A stretch of DNA of 64,000 nucleotides from the NCBI RefSeq assembly GCF_947489035.1, contig NZ_CANLCI010000011.1, forward strand, positions 1 to 64,000, given 5' to 3'. Under the pieces are notes generated by a model, which did no database searches, was not told the origin of the DNA, and saw only the letters and a program-made list of their open reading frames with translations. Every line of letters starts with the position of its first letter. Position 1 is the stretch's first letter. This DNA comes from an uncultured Ferrimonas sp. (GTDB taxonomy: Bacteria; Pseudomonadota; Gammaproteobacteria; Enterobacterales; Shewanellaceae). Position numbers and translations under genes: made by a program. Of the stretch, positions 37,771 through 46,808 are shown piece by piece.

Positions 37771-40700
37771 TTAACTGCGGCGACGCAGCAGGTAATAGAA
37801 CACAGGGGTCAGCACCAAGCCGAACAGGGTGACCCCAATCATGCCGGAGAACACCGCCACCCCCATCGCTTGGCGCATCTCCGCGCCCGCGCCGGTCGAC
37901 AGCACCATCGGCACCACCCCCATAATGAAGGCGATGGAGGTCATCAAAATCGGCCGCAGACGCAAGCGCCCCGCTTCTTTGATCGCCTCGACCACGCTCA
38001 TGCCCTGCTGTTGCAGCTCTTTGGCGAATTCGACAATCAAGATGGCGTTCTTGGTTGCCAGCCCCACCAGCACAATAAAGCCGATCTGGGTAAAGATGTT
38101 GTTGTCGCCGCCCCAGAGGATCACCCCGGTCATGGCGCTCAGCAGCGTCATCGGTACGATCAGGATGATCGCCAACGGCAAGCTGAAGCTCTCGTAGGTG
38201 GCCGCCAGCACTAAGAACACCAACAGCACCACCAGTGGGAACACCAACAAGGCGGTGTTACCGGCGAGGATCTGCTGATAGGTCAGCTCGGTCCACTCGT
38301 AGCTCATGCCCACCGGCAGCGTCTCGTCCAAGATCTTCTCGATCGCGGCGCGAGCCTGACCCGAAGAGTAACCCGGTGCCGGTGCGGCGTTGATCTCGGC
38401 GGTGGCAAAGCCGTTGTAGTGCATCACCCGATCCGGCCCAGCGCTGTGATTAACGCTTAAGAACGAACCCAGCGGGATCATCTCCCCTGCTTGGTTACGC
38501 ACCTTCAACTGGCCAATCTGATCGGGTTCTTGCCGATACGGATCTTCGGCCTGCACGTTAACCTGATAGGTACGGCCAAACTGGTTGAAATCGTTAACGT
38601 ACAGCGAGCCTAAGTAGGCCTGCATGGTGGTAAACACCTCATCGATGCTGACCCCTTGGCTTTTGGCCTTAACCCGATCCAAGTCCACGTCCAGTTGCGG
38701 CACGTTCACTTGGAAGCTGGTGAAGATCCCCGTCAGCTCTGGCGCCGCCCACGACTTACCAATCACCTGCTGGCTAACGGCGTACAGCTCTTCGTAACCT
38801 AAGTTGCCACGATCTTCGATCTGCAAGCGGAAGCCACCAATGGTGCCCAGCCCCTGTACCGGCGGCGGCGGGAAGATCGCCACAAAGGCTTCTTGGATAG
38901 AGCCAAACTGGCTGTTCAGCTGCCCCGCAATGGCGTGGGCCGACAATGCCTCGGTGGTGCGCTGCTCAAACGGCTTCAAGGTCACAAAGACGATGCCGCT
39001 GTTGGAGCTGTTGGTAAAGCCGTTGATGCTCAGGCCGGGGAACGCCACCGCACTCTCTACCCCTGGGTGCGCCAAGGCAATCGAGGACATGTCGCGGATC
39101 ACCGCTTCGGTGCGATCCAGCGAGGCCGCATCCGGCAACTGCGCGAACGACACCAGATACATCTTGTCCTGCCCCGGCACGTAACCGGTTGGGGTGGTTT
39201 CAAACTGGTGGTAGGTCAGCCCCAACAAGCCAGCGTACAGCACCACAATGATGCCGCTCATGCGGATCAGCTTAGCGATGCCGTTGGTGTACCCCCGTGC
39301 CGCGCGGTTAAATAGGCGGTTAAACGGGGCAAACAACCAGCGGCCAAACAGCGCGTCGATGCCACGGCTCAGCCAATCTTTTTTGGCGCCTTCGCCTTTG
39401 AGCAACAGCGCCGACAGCGCCGGGCTTAGGGTTAACGAGTTGATGGCCGAGATCACCGTCGAGATGGTGATGGTTAAGGCAAACTGCTTGTAGAACTGAC
39501 CCGTTAAGCCAGACATGAACGCGGTTGGGATAAACACCGCCGCCAGCACCAAGGTGGTGGCCACAATCGGCCCGGTCACCTCTTTCATCGCTTGCTCGGT
39601 GGCCTGCATCGGGCTTAAGCCTTCGCCTAAGTTACGTTCGACGTTTTCCACCACCACAATGGCGTCGTCCACCACGATGCCGATGGCCAACACCAAGCCA
39701 AACAGCGACAGCGCGTTAAAGGAGAAGCCCAGCAGGTGCATGATGGCAAAGGTGCCCACCAAAGACACCGGCACCGCCACCAAGGGGATCAGCGAAGCGC
39801 GCCAGGTTTGCAAAAACAGCACCACCACCAGCACCACCAGCAGCACCGCTTCAAATAGGGTCTTGATCACCGCTTCGATGGAGCCGCGCACAAATACGGT
39901 CGGATCGTAGACGATGGAATAATCCATCCCCTGCGGGAAGCTCTGCTTCAGCTCGGCCATGGTGGCGCGCACGTCATCGGAGATCTGGATGGCGTTCGAG
40001 CCAGGCGCTTGGAAGATCGGCAAGGCCACCGCGGGCTTGTTATCCAGTAACGAGCGCAGCGAGTAGGAGTTCGAGCCCAGCTCTAACCGTGCCACGTCTT
40101 TTAGGCGGCTGATCTGGCCATCCTCACCCACTTTAATGACGATGTCGCCAAACTCCTCCTCGTTGGCCAAACGCCCTTTAACGTTAATCAGCCACTGGAA
40201 GTCGCTGTCGCCGCTGGGCTGTGCCCCCAACGATCCCGCCGCCGCTTGCTGGTTTTGCTCGCGGATGGCAGCGATGATGTCGCTGGGGTTCAGCTGCAAC
40301 GCCGCCACTTTGTCGGGGTTTAGCCACACTCGCATCGAGAACTCACCAGCGCCAAACAGGCGTACGTCACCCACGCCGCCAATGCGCGCCAGCTCGTCCT
40401 TCACCTTTAAATTGGCGTAGTTGGACAGATACAGCATGTCGTAGCGATCGTCCGGCGAGGTGATGTGCACCACCATGGTTAAGTCCGGCGACGATTTCTC
40501 GGTTACCACCCCTAAACGCTGCACCTCTTGCGGCAACCGTGGGGTCGCTCGCGCCACGCGGTTTTGCACCAAGGTTTGGGCGTCGTCGGCGTCGGTGCCG
40601 ATGGCAAAGGTCAGGGTTAGGGTCATGCGGCCATCGGCGGTGGCCTGGGACGACATGTACAGCAAGTCTTCAACGCCGTTGATCGCCAGCTCCAGCGGCG

Positions 40701-40902
40701 TTGCCACGGTATCGGCGATCACCTTGGGGTTGGCGCCGGGGTAGTTGGCGGTCACCACCACCGTGGGCGGCACCACTTCGGGGTATTCGGTGATCGGCAT
40801 CTGCCACACCGAGATGGCACCGGCGATGAAGATCAGCAGCGATAGCACCGCGGCGAAGATCGGCCGCCGGATAAAGAAACTGGAGAAAGACATCTTAGCC
40901 AC
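37771..40902 (-). CDS. RND efflux pump, AcrB-type inner-membrane transporter (1043 aa)
   Basis: Hydrophobe/amphiphile efflux (HAE1) family: N-terminal SFFIRRPIFAAVLSLLIFIAGAI, two large periplasmic loops, and twelve membrane helices with the proton-relay Asp pair in VLAIGIVVDDAIVVVEN. Length is typical for AcrB/MexB. It overlaps the 3' end of the adaptor gene by 8 bases, so both are one operon. No outer-membrane channel gene is nearby; a TolC-like protein elsewhere is expected. The substrates are likely drugs, dyes or detergents, not determinable here. Confidence 0.96.
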   Translation of the reverse strand: MAKMSFSSFFIRRPIFAAVLSLLIFIAGAISVWQMPITEYPEVVPPTVVVTANYPGANPKVIADTVATPLELAINGVEDLLYMSSQATADGRMTLTLTFAIGTDADDAQTLVQNRVARATPRLPQEVQRLGVVTEKSSPDLTMVVHITSPDDRYDMLYLSNYANLKVKDELARIGGVGDVRLFGAGEFSMRVWLNPDKVAALQLNPSDIIAAIREQNQQAAAGSLGAQPSGDSDFQWLINVKGRLANEEEFGDIVIKVGEDGQISRLKDVARLELGSNSYSLRSLLDNKPAVALPIFQAPGSNAIQISDDVRATMAELKQSFPQGMDYSIVYDPTVFVRGSIEAVIKTLFEAVLLVVLVVVLFLQTWRASLIPLVAVPVSLVGTFAIMHLLGFSFNALSLFGLVLAIGIVVDDAIVVVENVERNLGEGLSPMQATEQAMKEVTGPIVATTLVLAAVFIPTAFMSGLTGQFYKQFALTITISTVISAINSLTLSPALSALLLKGEGAKKDWLSRGIDALFGRWLFAPFNRLFNRAARGYTNGIAKLIRMSGIIVVLYAGLLGLTYHQFETTPTGYVPGQDKMYLVSFAQLPDAASLDRTEAVIRDMSSIALAHPGVESAVAFPGLSINGFTNSSNSGIVFVTLKPFEQRTTEALSAHAIAGQLNSQFGSIQEAFVAIFPPPPVQGLGTIGGFRLQIEDRGNLGYEELYAVSQQVIGKSWAAPELTGIFTSFQVNVPQLDVDLDRVKAKSQGVSIDEVFTTMQAYLGSLYVNDFNQFGRTYQVNVQAEDPYRQEPDQIGQLKVRNQAGEMIPLGSFLSVNHSAGPDRVMHYNGFATAEINAAPAPGYSSGQARAAIEKILDETLPVGMSYEWTELTYQQILAGNTALLVFPLVVLLVFLVLAATYESFSLPLAIILIVPMTLLSAMTGVILWGGDNNIFTQIGFIVLVGLATKNAILIVEFAKELQQQGMSVVEAIKEAGRLRLRPILMTSIAFIMGVVPMVLSTGAGAEMRQAMGVAVFSGMIGVTLFGLVLTPVFYYLLRRRS

Positions 40903-42145
40903 CGGTTACGTTACGCTCGCCCGCTTGGGCGATGGTTAGGGCTTGATTGGCGGCGTCCACACGGGCTTGCATGGTCGCCAGTTGTTGCTGTTGCGCGGCA
41001 CTGGCCATCGCCACCGCTTCGGCATTGACCGTTACGCCTGGGCGCACCCGCTGCAGGCCATTGACGATGATGCGTTCACCGGCGCTCAGGCCACTGCGGA
41101 TGATGCGCAAACCATTGAGTTTTTCGCCCATCACCACGGGACGGTAGTGAACGCTGTTCTGGCCATCCACCACCAACACAAACTTGTTGTTCAAGTCGGT
41201 GCCAATGGCCTTGTCGTCAATCAAGATGCCGTCGTAACTGGCGCTGCCAGACAGACGAATGCGGGCAAACAGCCCCGGCACAAACTGATCGCGCTCGTTG
41301 GCAAACACCGCGCGGCCACGAATGGTGCCGGTGGCGGGATTGACTTGGTTGTCGATAAAGTCGATCACCCCTTGGTGGCCAAAATCGCGTTCGTTGGCCA
41401 GCGCCATCTGCACCGGCTGTTGCACATCGCGGGCGCTCGGGCGGCTGCCCTCGTTGGCTAAGCGGATGTACTTCAGGTAGGTCTGCTCGTCGGCATCAAA
41501 GTAAGCGTACACCTTGTCGGTGGACACCAAGCGGGTGAGCACGTTTTGACCGGCCGCGACGTAGTTGCCACGGGTGACGTTGGCGCGAGAGATGCGGCCA
41601 CTGATGGGGGCGCGCACGGTGGTGTAGCTTAAGTTCAGCTCGGCCAGATCCAACGAGGCCTGCACCGACGCCAATTGCGCCTTGGCTTGCGCCAAGGTGG
41701 TTTGGCGTTGATCAAACAGCTCTTCAGAGATGGAGGCGCTGCCTTTGAGGGCACGGGCGCGATCAAAGCTCTGCTGCGCCAGTTGCAGCTGCGCTTGGGC
41801 GTCGAGGCGCTGCGCTTGCAGGCGGTTCAATTCCATCTGAAACGGCTTGGCGTCGATGTAAAACAGCGGCTGCCCCGCTTGCACCAGCGCCCCTTCACTG
41901 AAGGCGATGGCGTCGATGTAACCGGACACCCGTGGCCGCAGTTCAACCTGCTCTGGCGCTTGCAGACGGCCAGTAAATTCATCCCACTCGGTTAGGCGCT
42001 GGCTTAACACTTCGGCCACCGACACCGTCGGTGCCATTGGCGCCGCCGCTGGGGGCGCGGCGGGCTCATCACTGCAGGCACTCAGCCCCAATATCATGCT
42101 GGTTAGCAGCGCGGTGCTAACCCAATGTCGACTCAAAAATTTCAT
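40895..42145 (-). CDS. RND efflux membrane-fusion lipoprotein, AcrA-type (416 aa)
   Basis: Lipobox LGLSACS (Cys about residue 25) anchors it to the inner membrane. The order is beta-barrel/lipoyl half (VELRPRVSGYIDAIAFSEGALVQAGQPLFYID), alpha-helical hairpin (about 105-170), second lipoyl half (TVRAPISGRISRANVTRGNYV), then beta-barrel and membrane-proximal domains. It bridges the RND pump to an outer-membrane channel. First gene of the pump operon, divergent from the LysR regulator. Confidence 0.95.
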   Translation of the reverse strand: MKFLSRHWVSTALLTSMILGLSACSDEPAAPPAAAPMAPTVSVAEVLSQRLTEWDEFTGRLQAPEQVELRPRVSGYIDAIAFSEGALVQAGQPLFYIDAKPFQMELNRLQAQRLDAQAQLQLAQQSFDRARALKGSASISEELFDQRQTTLAQAKAQLASVQASLDLAELNLSYTTVRAPISGRISRANVTRGNYVAAGQNVLTRLVSTDKVYAYFDADEQTYLKYIRLANEGSRPSARDVQQPVQMALANERDFGHQGVIDFIDNQVNPATGTIRGRAVFANERDQFVPGLFARIRLSGSASYDGILIDDKAIGTDLNNKFVLVVDGQNSVHYRPVVMGEKLNGLRIIRSGLSAGERIIVNGLQRVRPGVTVNAEAVAMASAAQQQQLATMQARVDAANQALTIAQAGERNVTGG

Positions 42146-42292
42146 TCTTAGGTGCCTTAAGAAACGGATAGGGGGCGCAGTATGCCGACGGCAAAACCAT
42201 AAAAATAATTATTTATTGATATAAGTAACATTCACCAAAATGATATGATTGAAATTCGAACCGATAATCGACCCTGTTACTGAGTTATCTCG
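42146..42292. promoter_or_regulatory. Divergent promoter region between the RND operon and the LysR gene
   Basis: 147 AT-rich bases with no gene. This is the expected binding region for the LysR regulator, and imperfect dyads such as TGATAT-AAGT-AACATTCA around 42218-42250 could form a T-N11-A site, but no single clean motif stands out. Confidence 0.45.
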
Positions 42293-43264
42293 ATGAAAAG
42301 TCAGGAATTAAATTTGATCGTGGTGTTTGACGCCATCATGACCGAAGGCTCCATCACCCGCGCCGCCGAGCGCTTGGCGCTGTCGCAACCGGCGGTATCC
42401 AACGCCTTAAGCCGCATGCGCCAGCAGTGGCAAGACGAGCTGTTTGTGAAAGATGGCCGCGGCATCGCCCCCACCCTATACGCCCGTAATCTGTGGCAGC
42501 AGATCCGCGAACCGCTGCAACAGTTGGAACAGGCAATGGACAATCAAGAGTTTGATCCGGCCAGCGCCCAGCGCACCTTTCGCATCGCGGTGCCCGATGC
42601 GGTGGTCGACATCGTCTGGCCAGCACTGCGACGGTTAATTGAAACCCAAGCGCCGGGGATCAACGTGCACGCGGTGCCCTACACCATCATCAACGCCGAT
42701 TCGGTGCTGATCGACGCCGAAGTGGATATGGTGATTGGCGGTGGCGCGCCCGAGGTGCACGCCTCGGTCTTACGCTCGATGTACGTGTATCGCCCCAGCT
42801 ACGTGGTGGTGATGCGACTGGGTCATCCGCTGGCAACGGCGCCGATGACGCTGCAACAGTTTGCCGAGGCGGATCATTTGCTGGTGTCGCTGTCTGGCGA
42901 CAGCTTTGGGGTCACCGATCGGGCACTGGCCGAGCACAACATCGAACGGCGGGTAGCGATGACGGTCAACCACTTCGCGGTGGTGCCGAAAGTCCTCAAA
43001 CAAAGCGATCTGATCGCCATTGTGCCCTCCACCACCATCGAAGACGCCATCTTCGAACGGCAACTGGCGGTGCAGGCGCCGCCACTGCCGCTGGAAGCGA
43101 CGCCACTGACCTGTACCTGGCACAAACGCCAAGATCACGATCAAGGCTTACAATGGCTGCGGGATAACGTCATCGCACTGGTGCGCGCCCACAGCGAGCA
43201 ACACAATCTTCGCCTCGAAGCCCTGTGCAGTCAGTATCGGATCTGCCCCGAACAAGCCGATTAA
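42293..43264 (+). CDS. LysR-family transcriptional regulator of the RND pump (323 aa)
   Basis: N-terminal LysR helix-turn-helix (FDAIMTEGSITRAAERLALSQPAVSNALSRMR, quoted in two overlapping family blocks, residues about 10-42) and a C-terminal periplasmic-binding-like effector domain (about 90-300). The head is of the NodD/LeuO-like subgroup (ELNLIVVFDAI). Its divergent position beside the efflux operon is the classical layout for a LysR regulator controlling its neighbour in response to a ligand. The effector is unknown. Confidence 0.93.
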   Translation: MKSQELNLIVVFDAIMTEGSITRAAERLALSQPAVSNALSRMRQQWQDELFVKDGRGIAPTLYARNLWQQIREPLQQLEQAMDNQEFDPASAQRTFRIAVPDAVVDIVWPALRRLIETQAPGINVHAVPYTIINADSVLIDAEVDMVIGGGAPEVHASVLRSMYVYRPSYVVVMRLGHPLATAPMTLQQFAEADHLLVSLSGDSFGVTDRALAEHNIERRVAMTVNHFAVVPKVLKQSDLIAIVPSTTIEDAIFERQLAVQAPPLPLEATPLTCTWHKRQDHDQGLQWLRDNVIALVRAHSEQHNLRLEALCSQYRICPEQAD

Positions 43265-43933
43265 CCACATAAACCGCTGCCTTAACGCCACCCCCCATCA
43301 GCAAACGAAAAGGCTGTGTACCAATTAGCTGTTGAACTTATTGTGCATGACCAGCTGCGGCATAAAGGTCATTGCCGGGACCGCCCGGCGGCGGGCAAGG
43401 GACTCGTCCCTTTGCAATCCCGACCGCCTCCGAGTGACGACAGCCCCTCGTTCTCGCAGCATTACGTTGCAGCAACGGCCAGATGCGCCATCCATGGCTT
43501 AACTGGCCTCTGCGGCATCCTGCCTTCGGCTTTACTTCATCACTGCTTCACTCGGCGTCACCAAGTCGGCCTAAAACCCTCATCGTCCGCCGAACAAATC
43601 ACCGTGAGAACGACGCCGCACTTGCGCTATTGCCGCATCGCAGCGTTGAGCGGTGTACTGCAAAATGAGGTTGAGCAACAGGATGTTGCCAGTGCATCGC
43701 TAAGCCATGGATAGCGCATCGAAGCCGTGCCGAATGGCGCAGTGCAAGGAGCGAAAGTTGACGCTGTGCTAAGACAATGGGATCCCAAAGGGAGGATCCC
43801 CCCTCTTTTCTACGAGTTAGTGTGCCGTCGCCACTGCGACATAAGCACTTGAAAGCAGTGCCATCGAAGCTCGCCGCAGGCGACAATAGCTACCGCGCAG
43901 CAACGCCAACAGTTAACTAATACACAGCCAACC
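43265..43933. other. Non-coding 0.67-kb region with diverged inverted repeats
   Basis: No convincing gene on either strand: frames are short, and codon use is unlike the neighbours. Two segments form an imperfect inverted pair about 150 bases apart: 43485-43522 (GCGCCATCCATGGCTTAACT...GCATCCTGC) and 43675-43716 (GCAACAGGATGTTGCC...TAAGCCATGGATAGCGC). They look like the decayed ends of a small mobile or structured element, but no transposase remains. Confidence 0.4.
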
Positions 43934-43959
43934 AAAAGGCGCCCGAAGGCGCCTTTTTT
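43934..43959. terminator. Terminator of the amino-acid ABC transporter operon
   Basis: Stem AAAAGGCGCC/GGCGCCTTTT with loop CGAA and T/A runs on both sides, 19 bases beyond the 3' end of the minus-strand ATPase gene. Confidence 0.85.
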
Positions 43960-43978
43960 AGGCCATCGCAAGCCGATA

Positions 43979-44716
43979 TCAGTGTTTCAGCGCCCGCGCC
44001 AAAAACTGGCGGGTGCGGGGATCTTGCGGGTTCTCGAACAGCTGCGCTGGTGGCCCCTGTTCAACGATGCGACCGCCTTCCATAAACACCACCCGATCGG
44101 CAATCTCGCGAGCGAACTGCATCTCGTGGGTAACGATGATCATCGTTTGCCGCCGCTGCGCCAGTTGCTTGATCAGCCCCAGCACTTCATCCACCCATTC
44201 AGGATCGAGCGCCGAGGTGGGCTCATCAAACAGGATCACTTTCGAGTGCGCTGCCATGGCACGGCCAATGCCCACCCGCTGCTGCTGGCCACCGGATAAC
44301 GCCGACGGATAGGCGTTGGCCCGATCCCCAAGGCCGATGTCGTTTAAGATCGCCTGCGCTTCAGCATGGGCTTTCTCTTTCGGCTGCCCCCAAACGGTGA
44401 TCAGCCCTTCGGCGATGTTTTCCAACGCGGTTTTGTTGGCAAACAGGGCGTAGTTTTGAAACACAAAGGCGGCGCGTTTACGCAGCTCGATGATCGCCTT
44501 TTGACTGCGCTCGCTCGCCTTAACCTGATGGCCATCGATTTCGATGCTGCCTTGGGTCGGGGTTTCTAAGAAGTTAATGCAGCGCAGCAAGGTGGATTTG
44601 CCGGTGCCCGAAGGCCCAATCACCGCCACGATCTCCCCTTGCTTGATGTTCAGATCAATACCATCAAGTACGGTGTTATCGCCGAAACGTTTGCTTAAAT
44701 TTGATAGCGTTAACAT
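43979..44716 (-). CDS. Polar amino-acid ABC transporter ATP-binding protein (245 aa)
   Basis: Typical PAAT-family ATPase: Walker A GPSGTGKST, Q loop FQNYALF, signature LSGGQQQRVGIGRAMA, Walker B KVILFDEPTSALDPE, and switch His in IVTHEMQFAREIADRVVFM. The start is placed at ATG 44716, six bases after GAGGAG; a TTG one codon upstream is possible. Last gene of a binding protein-permease-ATPase operon. The set resembles cystine/polar amino-acid importers (TcyN/GlnQ group). Confidence 0.95.
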   Translation of the reverse strand: MLTLSNLSKRFGDNTVLDGIDLNIKQGEIVAVIGPSGTGKSTLLRCINFLETPTQGSIEIDGHQVKASERSQKAIIELRKRAAFVFQNYALFANKTALENIAEGLITVWGQPKEKAHAEAQAILNDIGLGDRANAYPSALSGGQQQRVGIGRAMAAHSKVILFDEPTSALDPEWVDEVLGLIKQLAQRRQTMIIVTHEMQFAREIADRVVFMEGGRIVEQGPPAQLFENPQDPRTRQFLARALKH

Positions 44717-44726
44717 CAATAACTCC

Positions 44727-45392
44727 TCAGTAGGCCGCGTTTAAACGCTGTTCCAGTTTGGTTTGCACAAAGGTGAAAAACACCACCACCACCCAGTAGA
44801 TCAAGGCCACCGCCATAAAGCTTTCGAAGAAGCGGAAGCTGGATGAGGCTTCCATCTGCGCTTTGGCCATGATCTCGGTTACCCCAAGGGTGAACGCCAA
44901 CGAGGTGCTTTTGATCATGTCGATGAAGTAGTTCATCAACGACGGCAAGGCGATGCGCGACGCCTGCGGCAAAATAATGCGCCGCATCGCTTGTAAGCGG
45001 GTCATGCCGATGGCCATTGCCGCTTCGGTTTGGTGGCTGGCAATGCCGTTAATGGCGGCGCGGATCGATTCGGCCATGTACGCCGAAAAGTGCAGCGACA
45101 AACCGATAATGGCGATGGTAAAGGCATCGATCCCCGCCAGCGCCGGAATGACCTGCGGCAAGCCGTAGTACAGCAAAAACAGCTGCACCAATAACGGTGT
45201 GCCCCGAAAGAACGAGATATGCAGCCGCGCCAACGGATCCAACACTGGCACCGTAAACACCCGCACCAACGCCAGGGCCAAGGCCATTACCAATGCCAGC
45301 GCAAAGCCTATCAACGCCATCTCCATGGTAATACCAAGGTACTTCAGCAAGATGGGCAGCAGGTTAACGGTGTAGTCCAGATCTAGGGCCAT
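44727..45392 (-). CDS. Polar amino-acid ABC transporter permease (221 aa)
   Basis: HisM/GlnP-type permease with about five membrane helices. The N-terminal LLPILLKYLGITMEMALIGF and the EAA loop (HQTEAAMAIGMTRLQAMRRIILPQA) that contacts the ATPase are characteristic. It precedes the ATPase gene by 10 bases. A single permease gene implies a homodimer. Substrate as for the operon: probably cystine or another polar amino acid. Confidence 0.94.
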   Translation of the reverse strand: MALDLDYTVNLLPILLKYLGITMEMALIGFALALVMALALALVRVFTVPVLDPLARLHISFFRGTPLLVQLFLLYYGLPQVIPALAGIDAFTIAIIGLSLHFSAYMAESIRAAINGIASHQTEAAMAIGMTRLQAMRRIILPQASRIALPSLMNYFIDMIKSTSLAFTLGVTEIMAKAQMEASSSFRFFESFMAVALIYWVVVVFFTFVQTKLEQRLNAAY

Positions 45393-45444
45393 CGCGGCCT
45401 CCTAAAAAAATCACGCCAAAACGAGCGCTGTCTACAAACTAAGA

Positions 45445-45466
45445 CGTCCACCGCAGGCGGTGGACG
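45445..45466 (-). terminator. Intra-operon hairpin after the substrate-binding protein gene
   Basis: Ten-base-pair stem CGTCCACCGC/GCGGTGGACG with a 2-base centre between the binding-protein and permease genes. Such stems commonly protect the abundant binding-protein mRNA and reduce read-through. Confidence 0.6.
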
Positions 45467-45491
45467 CAAAAATATTCAAACTCGGTGGAAT

Positions 45492-46250
45492 TTAGTGGCT
45501 GCTGATATCCGCGTTAAACCACTTTTGCGAGATTTTGCTTAGGCTACCATCGGCTTTCATCGCCGTTAATGCCGCATCCACTTCGTCGCGCAATTTAATC
45601 TGCGCTGGGGTGTTCAAAAACGGCAGGGCGTTTTCGATGGTTTGGAACGGTTCGCCCGCCAACTGCAGCGGCAGCGGCGACTCTTTGATCAACTGCGCCG
45701 AAGAAACGCGGTCCATCACAAAGGCATCCATCCGTCCCAGCGCCACATCTTGTTCGATGTTGGTGTCGTAAGTCACGATGGTGATCTGCTCGGCGTTCGG
45801 CTGCTTACGCAGGATCTCTTCAAAGTTAGAGCCTAAGTTCACCGCCACTTTCTTACCGGACAGATCCGCCACGCTTTGAATGCTGTTGTTGCCACGACGC
45901 ACGGTCAGCTGGGCGCCGTCGTAGACGTAAGGCTGGCTAAAGGCGTACTTGGCTAAGCGGGTTGGGTTGATGGTGATCTGGTTGGAGATGGTGTCGACTC
46001 GGCCGGTTTCCAGCATGCCAAACAACCCCGAGAACGACGCGGTAATGAACTCCACTTGGTAGTCATTACGCTTGGCGATCTCTTGCCACATATCCACTTC
46101 AAAGCCTTGCAGCTGATCATTCTTAGAGAAAGTGAACGGGAAATAACGACCGCTCATGCCGACTTTAACTTCCTGTGCCGCTTGAGCCGCGCCAGCCAAC
46201 ATCGACAACCCTGCAGCGAGAACCGCTAATTTTTGTGCTTTAGACAACAT
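45492..46250 (-). CDS. Periplasmic amino-acid-binding protein of the ABC transporter (252 aa)
   Basis: Signal peptide (MLSKAQKLAVLAAGLSMLAG, cleaved after AQA) and a type II solute-binding fold of the bacterial SBP_3 family: KVGMSGRYFPFTF, LQGFEVDMW, then a two-lobed domain ending in SKISQKWF. The start at 46250 is chosen because GGAG lies 7 bases before it; the ATG two codons earlier has GGAG only one base away. First gene of the importer operon; the ligand is probably cystine or a related polar amino acid by resemblance only. Confidence 0.93.
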   Translation of the reverse strand: MLSKAQKLAVLAAGLSMLAGAAQAAQEVKVGMSGRYFPFTFSKNDQLQGFEVDMWQEIAKRNDYQVEFITASFSGLFGMLETGRVDTISNQITINPTRLAKYAFSQPYVYDGAQLTVRRGNNSIQSVADLSGKKVAVNLGSNFEEILRKQPNAEQITIVTYDTNIEQDVALGRMDAFVMDRVSSAQLIKESPLPLQLAGEPFQTIENALPFLNTPAQIKLRDEVDAALTAMKADGSLSKISQKWFNADISSH

Positions 46251-46256
46251 ATCCAT

Positions 46257-46808
46257 GCTCCAACAAAATCTTTGATGGGCGGATTATGCGAGCAAATCGC
46301 GCCAACACCTTATAACCAATAGCTATTGCTTATATACCATTTTGGAATAACAAACACCTTAGCAACATCACCGCAACCGAGCACCAACCAAACCGTTGCC
46401 TTTTGCCAACCGTGGCGGCTGCGGCGTTCACCACTTAAATTTTAACTTACTGATAATTATCAAATTAAGTAAAATAGATTGGGATAAGTCGCCAGCAAAG
46501 CCAAGCCCGCATATCGATAAAATTCATTGCTGCCATCGGCATTTACTATCAAGGATAGCGCCCTTTTGTGGGTTGCAGATCCCCCCCCACAACACCGCCT
46601 GTCGCTGCCGATTCCCCAGCCCATTTTCGGGTAAAAACTTTCACCGCTCGAAACTCGAACAACCAAAAAATTTCAGCCTTTTTTAACTTTATTTAGATTG
46701 CTTGAGGCCATTCACAAGCTGCACCGCCAACGGCATAACCACTTTATTTATGTGGATAAACTGCAGTGGCAATGCACTAAAGCTTCAACATAGAAGCAAG
46801 GATGATGG
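46257..46808. promoter_or_regulatory. Divergent region between the ABC importer and the dodecahaem cytochrome
   Basis: 552 AT-rich bases with no gene. A perfect palindrome TGATAATTATCA lies at 46451-46462 and resembles part of a Fur-type site, although shorter than a full Fur box. The GGATG-rich leader just before 46809 supplies the ribosome-binding site. No CRP or FNR consensus was found. Confidence 0.4.

Noticed and set aside
43316..43714. 132-codon plus-strand frame after the LysR gene
   Set aside because: No ribosome-binding site, no recognisable domain, and atypical codon use; it overlaps the inverted segments of a non-coding region.
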